The position numbers and the translations under genes are program-made. The notes beneath the pieces were generated by a model. It was not told the origin of the DNA. It saw only the letters and a program-made list of their open reading frames with translations, and did no database searches. From contig NC_088322.1 of assembly GCF_910592395.1 (NCBI RefSeq), positions 2,668,001-2,732,000 of the forward strand: a DNA stretch of 64,000 bases, in the 5' to 3' direction. This DNA comes from Lineus longissimus (lineage: Eukaryota; Nemertea; Pilidiophora; Heteronemertea; Lineidae). Of this stretch, positions 11,924 through 24,707 are shown piece after piece; position 1 is the stretch's first letter; the number at the start of each line of letters is the position of its first letter.

Positions 11924-14511
11924 GTCACCTAGCACAAGAAACAGTCTCAAGAGTCACTCTGTGTCACCTAGCACAAGAAACAGTCTCACTCTGTGTCACC
12001 TAGCACAAGAAACAGTCTCAAGAGTCACTCTGTGTCACCTAGCACAAGAAACAGTCTCAAGAGTCACTCTGTGTCACCTAGCACAAGAAACAGTCTCACT
12101 CTGTGTCACCTAGCACAAGGAACAGTCTCAAGAGTCACTCTGTGTCACCTAGCACAAGGAACAGTCTCACTCTGTGTCACCTAGCACAAGGAACAGTCTC
12201 AAGAGTCACTCTGTGTCACCTAGTACAAGGAACAGTCTCACTCTGTGTCACCTAGCACAATAAACAGTCTCAAGAGTCACTCTGTGTCACCTAGCACAAG
12301 GAACAGTCTCAAGAGTCACTCTGTGTCACCTAGTACAAGGAACAGTCTCACTCTGTGTCACCTAGCACAAGGAACAGTCTCAAGAGTCACCCTGTGTCAC
12401 TTAGTACAAGAAACAGTCTCACTATGTGTCACCTAGCACAAGAAACAGTCTCAAGAGTCACTCTGTGTCACCTAGCACAAGCAACAGTCTCAAGAGTCAC
12501 TCTGTGTCACCTAACAGTCTCACTCTGTGTCACCTAGCACAAGGAACAGTCTCAAGAGTCACTCTGTGTCACCTAGCACAAGGAACAGTCTCAAGAGTCA
12601 CTCTGTGTCACCTAGCACAAGAAACAGTCTCAAGAGTCACTCTGTGTCACCTAGCACAAGGAACAGTCTCACTCTGTGTCACCTAGCACAAGGAACAGTC
12701 TCAAGAGTCACTCTGTGTCACCTAGCACAAGGAACAGTCTCAAGAGTCACTCTGTGTCACCTAGCACAAGAAACAGTCTCAAGAGTCACTCTGTGTCACC
12801 TAGCACAAGAAACAGTCTCAAGAGTCACTCTGTGTCACCTAGCACAAGGAACAGTCTCAAGAGTCACTCTGTGTCACCTAGCACAAGTAACAGTCTCACT
12901 CTGTGTCACCTAGCACAAGGAACAGTCTCAAGAGTCACTCTGTGTCACCTACCACAAGGAACAGTCTCAAGAGCCACTCTGTGTCACCTAGCACAAGAAA
13001 CAGTCTCAAGAGTCACTCTGTGTCACCTAGCACAAGAAACAGTCTCAATAGTCACTCTGTGTCACCTAGCACAAGAAACAGTCTCACTCTGTGTCACCTA
13101 GCACAAGGAACAGTCTCAAGAGTCACTCTGTGTCACCTAGTACAAGAAACAGTCTCACTATGTGTCACCTAGCACAAGAAACAGTCTCAAGAGTCACTCT
13201 GTGTCACCTAACAGTCTCACTCTGTGTCACCTAGCACAAGGAACAGTCTCAAGAGTCACTCTGTGTCACCTAGCACAAGGAACAGTCTCAAGAGTCACTC
13301 TGTGTCACCTAGCACAAGAAACGGTCTCAAGAGTCACTCTGTGTCACCTAGCACAAGGAACAGTCTCACTCTGTGTCACCTAGCACAAGGAACAGTCTCA
13401 AGAGTCACTCTGTGTCACCTAGCACAAGGAACAGTCTCAAGAGTCACTCTGTGTCACCTAGCACAAGAAACAGTCTCAAGAGTCACTCTGTGTCACCTAG
13501 CACAAGAAACAGTCTCAAGAGTCACTCTGTGTCACCTAGCACAAGGAACAGTCTCAAGAGTCACTCTGTGTCACCTAGCACAAGGAACAGTCTCACTCTG
13601 TGTCACCTAGCACAAGGAACAGTCTCAAGAGTCACTCTGTGTCACCTAGCACAAGGAACAGTCTCAAGAGTCACTCTGTGTCACCTAGCACAAGAAACAG
13701 TCTCAAGAGTCACTCTGTGTCACCTAGCACAAGAAACAGTCTCAAGAGTCACTCTGTGTCACCTAGCACAAGAAACAGTCTCAAGAGTCACTCTGTGTCA
13801 CCTAGTACAAGGAACAGTCTCACTCTGTGTCACCTAGCACAAGGAACAGTCTCACTCTGTGTCACCTAGCACAAGGAACAGTCTCAAGAGTCACTCTGTG
13901 TCACCTAGCACAAGGAACAGTCTCAAGAGTCACTCTGTGTCACCTAGCACAAGAAACAGTCTCAAGAGTCACTCTGTGTCACCTAGCACAAGGAACAGTC
14001 TCAAGAGTCACTCTGTGTCACCTAGCACAAGAAACAGTCTCAAGAGTCACTCTGTGTCACCTAGCACAAGAAACAGTCTCACTCTGTGTCACCTAGCACA
14101 AGGAACAGTCTCAAGAGTCACTCTGTGTCACCTAGCACAAGGAACAGTCTCACTCTGTGTCACCTAGCACAAGGAACAGTCTCAAGAGTCACTCTGTGTC
14201 ACCTAGTACAAGGAACAGTCTCACTCTGTGTCACCTAGCACAATAAACAGTCTCAAGAGTCACTCTGTGTCACCTAGTACAAGGAACAGTCTCAAGAGTC
14301 ACTCTGTGTCACCTAGTACAAGGAACAGTCTCACTCTGTGTCACCTAGCACAAGGAACAGTCTCAAGAGTCACCCTGTGTCACTTAGTACAAGAAACAGT
14401 CTCACTATGTGTCACCTAGCACAAGAAACAGTCTCAAGAGTCACTCTGTGTCACCTAGCACAAGCAACAGTCTCAAGAGTCACTCTGTGTCACCTAACAG
14501 TCTCACTCTGT
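11924..14511. repeat. HOR copy, 2,588 bp (copy 1)
   Basis: This compound repeat joins a CACAATAAAC segment (12,247), a 23-bp unit at 12,506-12,528, a CTACCAC segment (12,944), a second 23-bp unit at 13,203-13,225, another CACAATAAAC unit (14,230) and a third 23-bp unit at 14,489-14,511. It therefore fuses the two HOR types seen at 2.8-7.4 kb and 7.4-11.9 kb. CACTTAGTAC (CCTAG changed to CTTAG) near 12,400 is shared with 14,383 and 14,988. Confidence 0.88.
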
Positions 14512-15962
14512 GTCACCTAGCACAAGGAACAGTCTCAAGAGTCACTCTGTGTCACCTAGCACAAGAAACAGTCTCACTCTGTGTCACCTAGCACAAGAAA
14601 CAGTCTCAAGAGTCACTCTGTGTCACCTAGCACAAGAAACAGTCTCAAGAGTCACTCTGTGTCACCTAGCACAAGAAACAGTCTCACTCTGTGTCACCTA
14701 GCACAAGGAACAGTCTCAAGAGTCACTCTGTGTCACCTAGCACAAGGAACAGTCTCACTCTGTGTCACCTAGCACAAGGAACAGTCTCAAGAGTCACTCT
14801 GTGTCACCTAGTACAAGGAACAGTCTCACTCTGTGTCACCTAGCACAATAAACAGTCTCAAGAGTCACTCTGTGTCACCTAGTACAAGGAACAGTCTCAA
14901 GAGTCACTCTGTGTCACCTAGTACAAGGAACAGTCTCACTCTGTGTCACCTAGCACAAGGAACAGTCTCAAGAGTCACCCTGTGTCACTTAGTACAAGAA
15001 ACAGTCTCACTATGTGTCACCTAGCACAAGAAACAGTCTCAAGAGTCACTCTGTGTCACCTAGCACAAGCAACAGTCTCAAGAGTCACTCTGTGTCACCT
15101 AACAGTCTCACTCTGTGTCACCTAGCACAAGGAACAGTCTCAAGAGTCACTCTGTGTCACCTAGCACAAGGAACAGTCTCAAGAGTCACTCTGTGTCACC
15201 TAGCACAAGAAACAGTCTCAAGAGTCACTCTGTGTCACCTAGCACAAGGAACAGTCTCACTCTGTGTCACCTAGCACAAGGAACAGTCTCAAGAGTCACT
15301 CTGTGTCACCTAGCACAAGGAACAGTCTCAAGAGTCACTCTGTGTCACCTAGCACAAGAAACAGTCTCAAGAGTCACTCTGTGTCACCTAGCACAAGAAA
15401 CAGTCTCAAGAGTCACTCTGTGTCACCTAGCACAAGGAACAGTCTCAAGAGTCACTCTGTGTCACCTAGCACAAGGAACAGTCTCACTCTGTGTCACCTA
15501 GCACAAGGAACAGTCTCAAGAGTCACTCTGTGTCACCTACCACAAGGAACAGTCTCAAGAGCCACTCTGTGTCACCTAGCACAAGAAACAGTCTCAAGAG
15601 TCACTCTGTGTCACCTAGCACAAGAAACAGTCTCAAGAGTCACTCTGTGTCACCTAGCACAAGAAACAGTCTCACTCTGTGTCACCTAGCACAAGGAACA
15701 GTCTCAAGAGTCACTCTGTGTCACCTAGTACAAGAAACAGTCTCACTATGTGTCACCTAGCACAAGAAACAGTCTCAAGAGTCACTCTGTGTCACCTAAC
15801 AGTCTCACTCTGTGTCACCTAGCACAAGGAACAGTCTCAAGAGTCACTCTGTGTCACCTAGCACAAGGAACAGTCTCAAGAGTCACTCTGTGTCACCTAG
15901 CACAAGAAACGGTCTCAAGAGTCACTCTGTGTCACCTAGCACAAGGAACAGTCTCACTCTGT
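14512..15962. repeat. HOR copy, 2,588-bp type (copy 2, 5' part)
   Basis: The offset of 2,588 from copy 1 is constant here and homology continues to about 16,460. A local 605-bp duplication places CACAATAAAC units at 14,230 and 14,835. The 23-bp units are at 15,094-15,116 and 15,791-15,813. The CTACCAC unit at 15,532 belongs to the CAAGAGTC subtype, like 7,454 and unlike the copy at 12,944. Confidence 0.87.
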
Positions 15963-18194
15963 GTCACCTAGCACAAGGAACAGTCTCAAGAGTCACTCTG
16001 TGTCACCTAGCACAAGGAACAGTCTCAAGAGTCACTCTGTGTCACCTAGCACAAGAAACAGTCTCAAGAGTCACTCTGTGTCACCTAGCACAAGAAACAG
16101 TCTCAAGAGTCACTCTGTGTCACCTAGCACAAGGAACAGTCTCAAGAGTCACTCTGTGTCACCTAGCACAAGGAACAGTCTCACTCTGTGTCACCTAGCA
16201 CAAGGAACAGTCTCAAGAGTCACTCTGTGTCACCTAGCACAAGGAACAGTCTCAAGAGTCACTCTGTGTCACCTAGCACAAGAAACAGTCTCAAGAGTCA
16301 CTCTGTGTCACCTAGCACAAGAAACAGTCTCAAGAGTCACTCTGTGTCACCTAGCACAAGAAACAGTCTCAAGAGTCACTCTGTGTCACCTAGTACAAGG
16401 AACAGTCTCACTCTGTGTCACCTAGCACAAGGAACAGTCTCACTCTGTGTCACCTAGCACAAGGAACAGTCTCAAGAGTCACTCTGTGTCACCTAGCACA
16501 AGGAACAGTCTCAAGAGTCACTCTGTGTCACCTAGTACAAGAAACAGTCTCACTCTGTGTCACCTAGCACAAGGAACAGTCTCAAGAGTCACTCTGTGTC
16601 ACCTAGCACAAGGAACAGTCTCACTCTGTGTCACCAAACACAAGGAACAGTCTCAAGAGTCACTCTGTGTCACCTAGCACAAGGAACAGTCTCACTCTGT
16701 GTCACCTAGCACAAGGAACAGTCTCAAGAGTCACTCTGTGTCACCTAGCACAAGGAACAGTCTCAAGAGTCACTCTGTGTCACCTAGCACAAGAAACAGT
16801 CTCAAGAGTCACTCTGTGTCACCTAGCACAAGAAACAGTCTCAAGAGTCACTCTGTGTCACCTAGCACAAGAAACAGTCTCACTCTGTGTCACCTAGCAC
16901 AAGGAACAGTCTCAAGAGTCACTCTGTGTCACCTAGTACAAGAAACAGTCTCACTCTGTGTCACCTAGCACAAGGAACAGTCTCAAGAGTCACTCTGTGT
17001 CACCTAGCACAAGGAACAGTCTCACTCTGTGTCACCTAGCACAAGGAACAGTCTCAAGAGTCACTCTGTGTCACCTAGCACAAGGAACAGTCTCAAGAGT
17101 CACTCTGTGTCACCTAGCACAAGAAACAGTCTCAAGAGTCACTCTGTGTCACCTAGCACAAGAAACAGTCTCAAGAGTCACTCTGTGTCACCTAGCACAA
17201 GAAACAGTCTCACTCTGTGTCACCTAGCACAAGGAACAGTCTCAAGAGTCACTCTGTGTCACCTAGTACAAGAAACAGTCTCACTCTGTGTCACCTAGCA
17301 CAAGGAACAGTCTCAAGAGTCACTCTGTGTCACCTAGTACAAGGAACAGTCTCACTCTGTGTCACCTAGCACAAGGAACAGTCTCAAGAGTCACTCTGTG
17401 TCACCTAGTACAAGGAACAGTCTCACTCTGTGTCACCTAGCACAAGGAACAGTCTCAAGAGTCACTCTGTGTCACCTAGTACAAGAAACAGTCTCACTCT
17501 GTGTCACCTAGCACAAGGAACAGTGTCAAGAGTCACTCTGTGTCACCTAGCACAAGGAACAGTCTCACACTGTGTCACCTAGTACAAGGAACAGTCTCAA
17601 GAGTCACTCTCTGACACCTAGTACAAGGAACAGTCTCACTCTGTGTCACCTAGCACAAGGAACAGTCTCAAGAGTCACTCTGTGTCACCTAGTATCAGGA
17701 ACAATCTCACTCTGTGTCACCTAGCACAAGGAACAGTCTCAAGAGTCACTCTGTGTCACCTAGTACAAGGAACGGTCTCAAGAGTCACTCTGTGTCACCT
17801 AGTACAAGGAACAGTCTCACTCTGTGTCACCTACCACAAGGAACAGTCTCACTCTGTGTCACCTAGCACAAGGAACAGTCTCAAGAGTCACTCTGTGTCA
17901 CCTAGCACAAGAAACAGTCTCAAGAGTCACTCTGTGTCACCTAGCACAAGGAACAGTCTCAAGAGTCACTCTGTGTCACCTAGCACAAGGAACAGTCTCA
18001 CTCTGTGTCACCTAGCACAAGGAACAGTCTCAAGAGTCACTCTGTGTCACCTACCACAAGGAACAGTCTCAAGAGCCACTCTGTGTCACCTAGCACAAGA
18101 AACAGTCTCAAGAGTCACTCTGTGTCACCTAGCACAAGAAACAGTCTCAATAGTCACTCTGTGTCACCTAGCACAAGAAACAGTCTCACTCTGT
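15963..18194. repeat. HOR copy, 2,232 bp (copy 1)
   Basis: Landmarks are a CACCAAACAC unit at 16,630, a 330-bp internal tandem duplication (16,630 and 16,960 starts), a run of alternating 39/32 units at about 17,290-17,640, GTGTCAAG near 17,524, CTCTGACACC near 17,609, a TATCAGG unit near 17,693 and a CTACCAC 32-bp unit at 17,826. It contains no 23-bp unit. Confidence 0.9.
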
Positions 18195-20426
18195 GTCACC
18201 TAGCACAAGGAACAGTCTCAAGAGTCACTTTGTGTCACCTAGCACAAGGAACAGTCTCAAGAGTCACTCTGTGTCACCTAGCACAAGAAACAGTCTCAAG
18301 AGTCACTCTGTGTCACCTAGCACAAGAAACAGTCTCAAGAGTCACTCTGTGTCACCTAGCACAAGGAACAGTCTCAAGAGTCACTCTGTGTCACCTAGCA
18401 CAAGGAACAGTCTCACTCTGTGTCACCTAGCACAAGGAACAGTCTCAAGAGTCACTCTGTGTCACCTAGCACAAGGAACAGTCTCAAGAGTCACTCTGTG
18501 TCACCTAGCACAAGAAACAGTCTCAAGAGTCACTCTGTGTCACCTAGCACAAGAAACAGTCTCAAGAGTCACTCTGTGTCACCTAGCACAAGAAACAGTC
18601 TCAAGAGTCACTCTGTGTCACCTAGTACAAGGAACAGTCTCACTCTGTGTCACCTAGCACAAGGAACAGTCTCACTCTGTGTCACCTAGCACAAGGAACA
18701 GTCTCAAGAGTCACTCTGTGTCACATAGCACAAGGAACAGTCTCAAGAGTCACTCTGTGTCACCTAGTACAAGAAACAGTCTCACTCTGTGTCACCTAGC
18801 ACAAGGAACAGTCTCAAGAGTCACTCTGTGTCACCTAGCACAAGGAACAGTCTCACTCTGTGTCACCAAACACAAGGAACAGTCTCAAGAGTCACTCTGT
18901 GTCACCTAGCACAAGGAACAGTCTCACTCTGTGTCACCTAGCACAAGGAACAGTCTCAAGAGTCACTCTGTGTCACCTAGCACAAGGAACAGTCTCAAGA
19001 GTCACTCTGTGTCACCTAGCACAAGAAACAGTCTCAAGAGTCACTCTGTGTCACCTAGCACAAGAAACAGTCTCAAGAGTCACTCTGTGTCACCTAGCAC
19101 AAGAAACAGTCTCACTCTGTGTCACCTAGCACAAGGAACAGTCTCAAGAGTCACTCTGTGTCACCTAGTACAAGAAACAGTCTCACTCTGTGTCACCTAG
19201 CACAAGGAACAGTCTCAAGAGTCACTCTGTGTCACCTAGCACAAGGAACAGTCTCACTCTGTGTCACCTAGCACAAGGAACAGTCTCAAGAGTCACTCTG
19301 TGTCACTTAGCACAAGGAACAGTCTCAAGAGTCACTCTGTGTCACCTAGCACAAGAAACAGTCTCAAGAGTCACTCTGTGTCACCTAGCACAAGAAACAG
19401 TCTCAAGAGTCACTCTGTGTCACCTAGCACAAGAAACAGTCTCACTCTGTGTCACCTAGCACAAGGAACAGTCTCAAGAGTCACTCTGTGTCACCTAGTA
19501 CAAGAAACAGTCTCACTCTGTGTCACCTAGCACAAGGAACAGTCTCAAGAGTCACTCTGTGTCACCTAGTACAAGGAACAGTCTCACTCTGTGTCACCTA
19601 GCACAAGGAACAGTCTCAAGAGTCACTCTGTGTCACCTAGTACAAGGAACAGTCTCACTCTGTGTCACCTAGCACAAGGAACAGTCTCAAGAGTCACTCT
19701 GTGTCACCTAGTACAAGAAACAGTCTCACTCAGTGTCACCTAGCACAAGGAACAGTGTCAAGAGTCACTCTGTGTCACCTAGCACAAGGAACAGTCTCAC
19801 ACTGTGTCACCTAGTACAAGGAACAGTCTCAAGAGTCACTCTGTGACACCTAGTACAAGGAACAGTCTCACTCTGTGTCACCTAGCACAAGGAACAGTCT
19901 CAAGAGTCACTCTGTGTCACCTAGTATCAGGAACAATCTCACTCTGTGTCACCTAGCACAAGGAACAGTCTCAAGAGTCACTCTGTGTCACCTAGTACAA
20001 GGAACGGTCTCAAGAGTCACTCTGTGTCACCTAGTACAAGGAACAGTCTCACTCTGTGTCACCTACCACAAGGAACAGTCTCACTCTGTGTCACCTAGCA
20101 CAAGGAACAGTCTCAAGAGTCACTCTGTGTCACCTAGCACAAGAAACAGTCTCAAGAGTCACTCTGTGTCACCTAGCACAAGGAACAGTCTCAAGAGTCA
20201 CTCTGTGTCACCTAGCACAAGGAACAGTCTCACTCTGTGTCACCTAGCACAAGGAACAGTCTCAAGAGTCACTCTGTGTCACCTACCACAAGGAACAGTC
20301 TCAAGAGCCACTCTGTGTCACCTAGCACAAGAAACAGTCTCAAGAGTCACTCTGTGTCACCTAGCACAAGAAACAGTCTCAATAGTCACTCTGTGTCACC
20401 TAGCACAAGAAACAGTCTCACTCTGT
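18195..20426. repeat. HOR copy, 2,232 bp (copy 2)
   Basis: It repeats all landmarks of the preceding copy at +2,232: the CACCAAACAC unit at 18,862, the 330-bp duplication, the TATCAGG unit near 19,925 and the CTACCAC unit at 20,058. Private changes include ACTTTGTG near 18,230, CACATAGC near 18,723, CACTTAGC near 19,307 and CTCAGTGTC near 19,731. Confidence 0.9.
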
Positions 20427-22447
20427 GTCACCTAGCACAAGGAACAGTCTCAAGAGTCACTCTGTGTCACCTAGTACAAGAAACAGTCTCACTATGTGTC
20501 ACCTAGCACAAGAAACAGTCTCAAGAGTCACTCTGTGTCACCTAACAGTCTCACTCTGTGTCACCTAGCACAAGGAACAGTCTCAAGAGTCACTCTGTGT
20601 CACCTAGCACAAGGAACAGTCTCAAGAGTCACTCTGTGTCACCTAGCACAAGAAACGGTCTCAAGAGTCACTCTGTGTCACCTAGCACAAGGAACAGTCT
20701 CACTCTGTGTCACCTAGCACAAGGAACAGTCTCAAGAGTCACTCTGTGTCACCTAGCACAAGGAACAGTCTCAAGAGTCACTCTGTGTCACCTAGCACAA
20801 GAAACAGTCTCAAGAGTCACTCTGTGTCACCTAGCACAAGAAACAGTCTCAAGAGTCACTCTGTGTCACCTAGCACAAGAAACAGTCTCAAGAGTCACTC
20901 TGTGTCACCTAGTACAAGGAACAGTCTCACTCTGTGTCACCTAGCACAAGGAACAGTTTCACTCTGTGTCACCTAGCACAAGGAACAGTCTCAAGAGTCA
21001 CTCTGTGTCACCTAGCACAAGGAACAGTCTCAAGAGTCACTCTGTGTCACCTAGTACAAGAAACAGTCTCACTCTGTGTCACCTAGCACAAGGAACAGTC
21101 TCAAGAGTCACTCTGTGTCACCTAGCACAAGGAACAGTCTCACTCTGTGTCACCAAACACAAGGAACAGTCTCAAGAGTCACTCTGTGTCACCTAGCACA
21201 AGGAACAGTCTCACTCTGTGTCACCTAGCACAAGGAACAGTCTCAAGAGTCACTCTGTGTCACCTAGCACAAGGAACAGTCTCAAGAGTCACTCTGTGTC
21301 ACCTAGCACAAGAAACAGTCTCAAGAGTCACTCTGTGTCACCTAGCACAATAAACAGTCTCAAGAGTCACTCTGTGTCACCTAGCACAAGAAACAGTCTC
21401 ACTCTGTGTCACCTAGCACAAGGAACAGTCTCAAGAGTCACTCTGTGTCACCTAGTACAAGAAACAGTCTCACTCTGTGTCACCTAGCACAAGGAACAGT
21501 CTCAAGAGTCACTCTGTGTCACCTAGCACAAGGAACAGTCTCACTCTGTGTCACCTAGCACAAGGAACAGTCTCAAGAGTCACTCTGTGTCACCTAGCAC
21601 AAGGAACAGTCTCAAGAGTCACTCTGTGTCACCTAGCACAAGAAACAGTCTCAAGAGTCACTCTGTGTCACCTAGCACAAGAAACAGTCTCAAGAGTCAC
21701 TCTGTGTCACCTAGCACAAGAAACAGTCTCACTCTGTGTCACCTAGCACAAGGAACAGTCTCAAGAGTCACTCTGTGTCACCTAGTACAAGAAACAGTCT
21801 CACTCTGTGTCACCTAGCACAAGGAACAGTCTCAAGAGTCACTCTGTGTCACCTAGTACAAGGAACAGTCTCACTCTGTGTCACCTAGCACAAGGAACAG
21901 TCTCAAGAGTCACTCTGTGTCACCTAGTACAAGGAACAGTCTCACTCTGTGTCACCTAGCACAAGGAACAGTCTCAAGAGTCACTCTGTGTCACCTAGTA
22001 CAAGAAACAGTCTCACTCTGTGTCACCTAGCACAAGGAACAGTGTCAAGAGTCACTCTGTGTCACCTAGCACAAGGAACAGTCTCACACTGTGTCACCTA
22101 GTACAAGGAACAGTCTCAACAGTCACTCTGTGACACCTAGTACAAGGAACAGTCTCACTCTGTGTCACCTAGCACAAGGAACAGTCTCAAGAGTCACTCT
22201 GTGTCACCTAGTATAAGGAACAATCTCACTCTGTGTCACCTAGCACAAGGAACAGTCTCAAGAGTCACTCTGTGTCACCTAGTACAAGGAACGGTCTCAA
22301 GAGTCACTCTGTGTCACCTAGTACAAGGAACAGTCTCACTCTGTGTCACCTACCACAAGGAACAGTCTCACTCTGTGTCACCTAGCACAAGGAACAGTCT
22401 CAAGAGTCACTCTGTGTCACCTAGCACAAGGAACAGTCTCACTCTGT
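20427..22447. repeat. HOR copy, 2,287-bp type (copy 3)
   Basis: This copy is 55 bp longer in phase than copies 1 and 2. The excess equals one 32-bp plus one 23-bp unit and includes the 23-bp unit at 20,537-20,559, the last one before 54.3 kb. The CACCAAACAC unit is at 21,149 and the 330-bp duplication is at 21,220/21,550. TATAAGG near 22,213 replaces TATCAGG. From 21,220 it is also the start of the 3,488-bp HOR. Confidence 0.87.
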
Positions 22448-24707
22448 GTCACCTAACACAAGGAACAGTCTCAAGAGTCACTCTGTGTCACCTAGCACAA
22501 GGAACAGTCTCACTCTGTGTCAACTAGCACAAGGAACAGTCTCAAGAGTCACTCTGTGTCACCTACTACAAGAAACAGTCTCACTCTGTGTCACCTAGCA
22601 CAAGAAACAGTCTCAAGAGTCACTCTGTGTCACCTAGCACAAGGAACAGTCTCACTCTGTGTCACCTAGCACAAGGAACAGTCTCAAGAGTCACTCTGTG
22701 TCACCTAGCACAAGGAACAGTCTCACTCTGTGTCACCTAGCACAAGGAACAGTCTCAAGAGTCACTCTGTGTCACCTAGCACAAGGAACAGTCTCACTCT
22801 GTGTCACCTAACACAAGGAACAGTCTCAAGAGTCACTCTGTGTCACCTAGTACAAGGAACAGTCTCAAGAGTCACTCTGTGTCACCTAGTACAAGGAATG
22901 GTCTCAAGAGTCACTCTGTGTCACCTAGCACAAGGAAGAGTCTCAAGAGTCACTCTGTGTCACCTAGCACAAGGAACAGTCTCACTCTGTGTCGCCTAGC
23001 ACAAGGAAAAGTCTCAAGAGTCACTCTGTGTCACCAAGTACAAGAAACAGTCTCACTCTGTGTCACCTAGTACAAGAAACAGTCTCAAGAGTCACTCTGT
23101 GTCACCTAGTACAAGAAACAGTCTCAAGAGTCACTCTGTGTCACCTAGCACAAGAAACTGTCTCAAGAGTCACTCTGTGTCACCTAGTACAAGGAATGGT
23201 CTCAAGAGTCACTCTGTGTCACCTAGTACAAGGAATGGTCTTAAGAGTCACTCTGTGTCACCTAGTACAAGGAATGGTCTCAAGAGTCACTCTGTGTCAC
23301 CTAGCACAAGAAACTGTCTCAAGAGTCACACTGTGTCACCTAGTACAAGGAATGGTCTCAAGAGTCACTCTGTGTCACCTAGCACAAGAAACTGTATCAA
23401 GAGTCAATCTGTGTCACCTAGCACAAGGAACAGTCTCAAGAGTCACTCTGTGTCACCTAGCACAAGAAACTGTCTCAAGAGTCACTCTGTGTCACCTAGT
23501 ACACGGAATGGTCTCAAGAGTCACTCTGTGTCACCTAGTACAAGGAATGGTCTCAAGAGTCACTCTGTGTCACCTAGTACAAGGAATGGTCTCAAGAGTC
23601 ACTATGTGTCACCCAGCACAAGAAACTGTCTCAAGAGTCACTCTGTGTCACCTAGTACAAGGAATGGTCTCAAGATTCACTCTGTGTCACCTAGTTCAAG
23701 GAATGGTCTCAAGAGTCACTCTGTGTCACCTAGCACAAGAAACTGTCTAAAGAGTCACTCTGTGTCACCTAGTACAAGGAATGGTCTCAAGAGTCACTCT
23801 GTGTCACCTAGTACAAGGAACAGTCTCAAGAGTCACTCTGTGACACCTAGTACAAGGAACAGTCTCACTCTGTGTCACCTAGCACAAGGAACAGTCTCAA
23901 GAGTCACTCTGTGTCACCTAGTACAAGGAACAATCTCACTCTGTGTCACCTAGCACAAGAAACAGTCTCAAGAGTCACTCTGTGTCACCTAGTACAAGGA
24001 ACAGTCTCAAGAGTCACTCTGTGTCACCTAGTACAAGGAACAGTCTCACTCTGTGTCACCTAGCACAAGGAACAGTCTCACTCTGTGTCACCTAGCACAA
24101 GGAACAGTCTCAAGAGTCACTCTGTGTCACCTAGCACAAGGAACAGTCTCAAGAGTCACTCTGTGTCACCTAGAACAAGAAACAGTCTCACTCTGTGTCA
24201 CCTAGCACAAGGAACAGTCTCAAGAGTCACTCTGTGTCACCTAGCACAAGGAACAGTCTCACTCTGTGTCACCAAACACAAGGAACAGTCTCAAGAGTCA
24301 CTCTGTGTCACCTAGCACAAGGAACAGTCTCACTCTGTGTCATCTAGCACAAGGAACAGTCTCAAGAGTCACTCTGTGTCACCTAGTACAAGGAATGGTC
24401 TCAAGAGTCACTCTGTGTCACCTAGCACAAGGAACAGTCTCAAGAGTCACTCTGTGTCACCTAGCACAAGGAACAGTCTCACTCTGTGTCGCCTAGCACA
24501 AGGAAAAGTCTCAAGAGTCACTCTATGTCACCTAGTACAAGAAACAGTCTCACTCTGTGTCACCTAGTACAAGAAACAGTCTCAAGAGTCACTCTGAGTA
24601 ACCTAGTACAAGAAACAGTCTCAAGAGTCACTCTGTGTAACCTAGCACAAGGAACAGTCTCAAGAGTCACTCTGTGTCACCTAGTACAAGAAACAGTCTC
24701 ACTCTGT
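21220..24707. repeat. HOR copy, 3,488 bp (middle domain, copy 1)
   Basis: This copy overlaps the end of the 2,287-bp copy, so the middle domain was built by extending a west-type block with an NG/NC cassette. The GTCGCC landmark units lie at 22,991 and 24,488. The NG/NC cassette runs from 23,140 to 23,841 (18 units) and ends at the GACACC unit at 23,842. Private changes include an ACACGG unit near 23,502, AGATTCAC near 23,674 and TAGAACAAG near 24,173. The CACCAAACAC unit is at 24,268. Confidence 0.9.

Larger units (their letters stand above)
3023..20559. repeat. 23-bp unit class, west cluster (14 copies)
   Basis: The short unit GTCACCTAACAG... lacks unit positions 9-17 as well as the 7 bp missing from 32-bp units. 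Copies are at 3023-3045, 4451-4473, 5588-5610, 7016-7038, 7713-7735, 8960-8982, 10317-10339, 11344-11366, 12506-12528, 13203-13225, 14489-14511, 15094-15116, 15791-15813 and 20537-20559. There are two contexts: after an AAGCAAC 39-bp unit (3023, 4451, 5588, 7016, 12506, 14489, 15094) and after an AAGAAAC 39-bp unit that follows an ACTATG unit (the others). Their sameness suggests one deletion event multiplied by HOR amplification. Confidence 0.93.
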
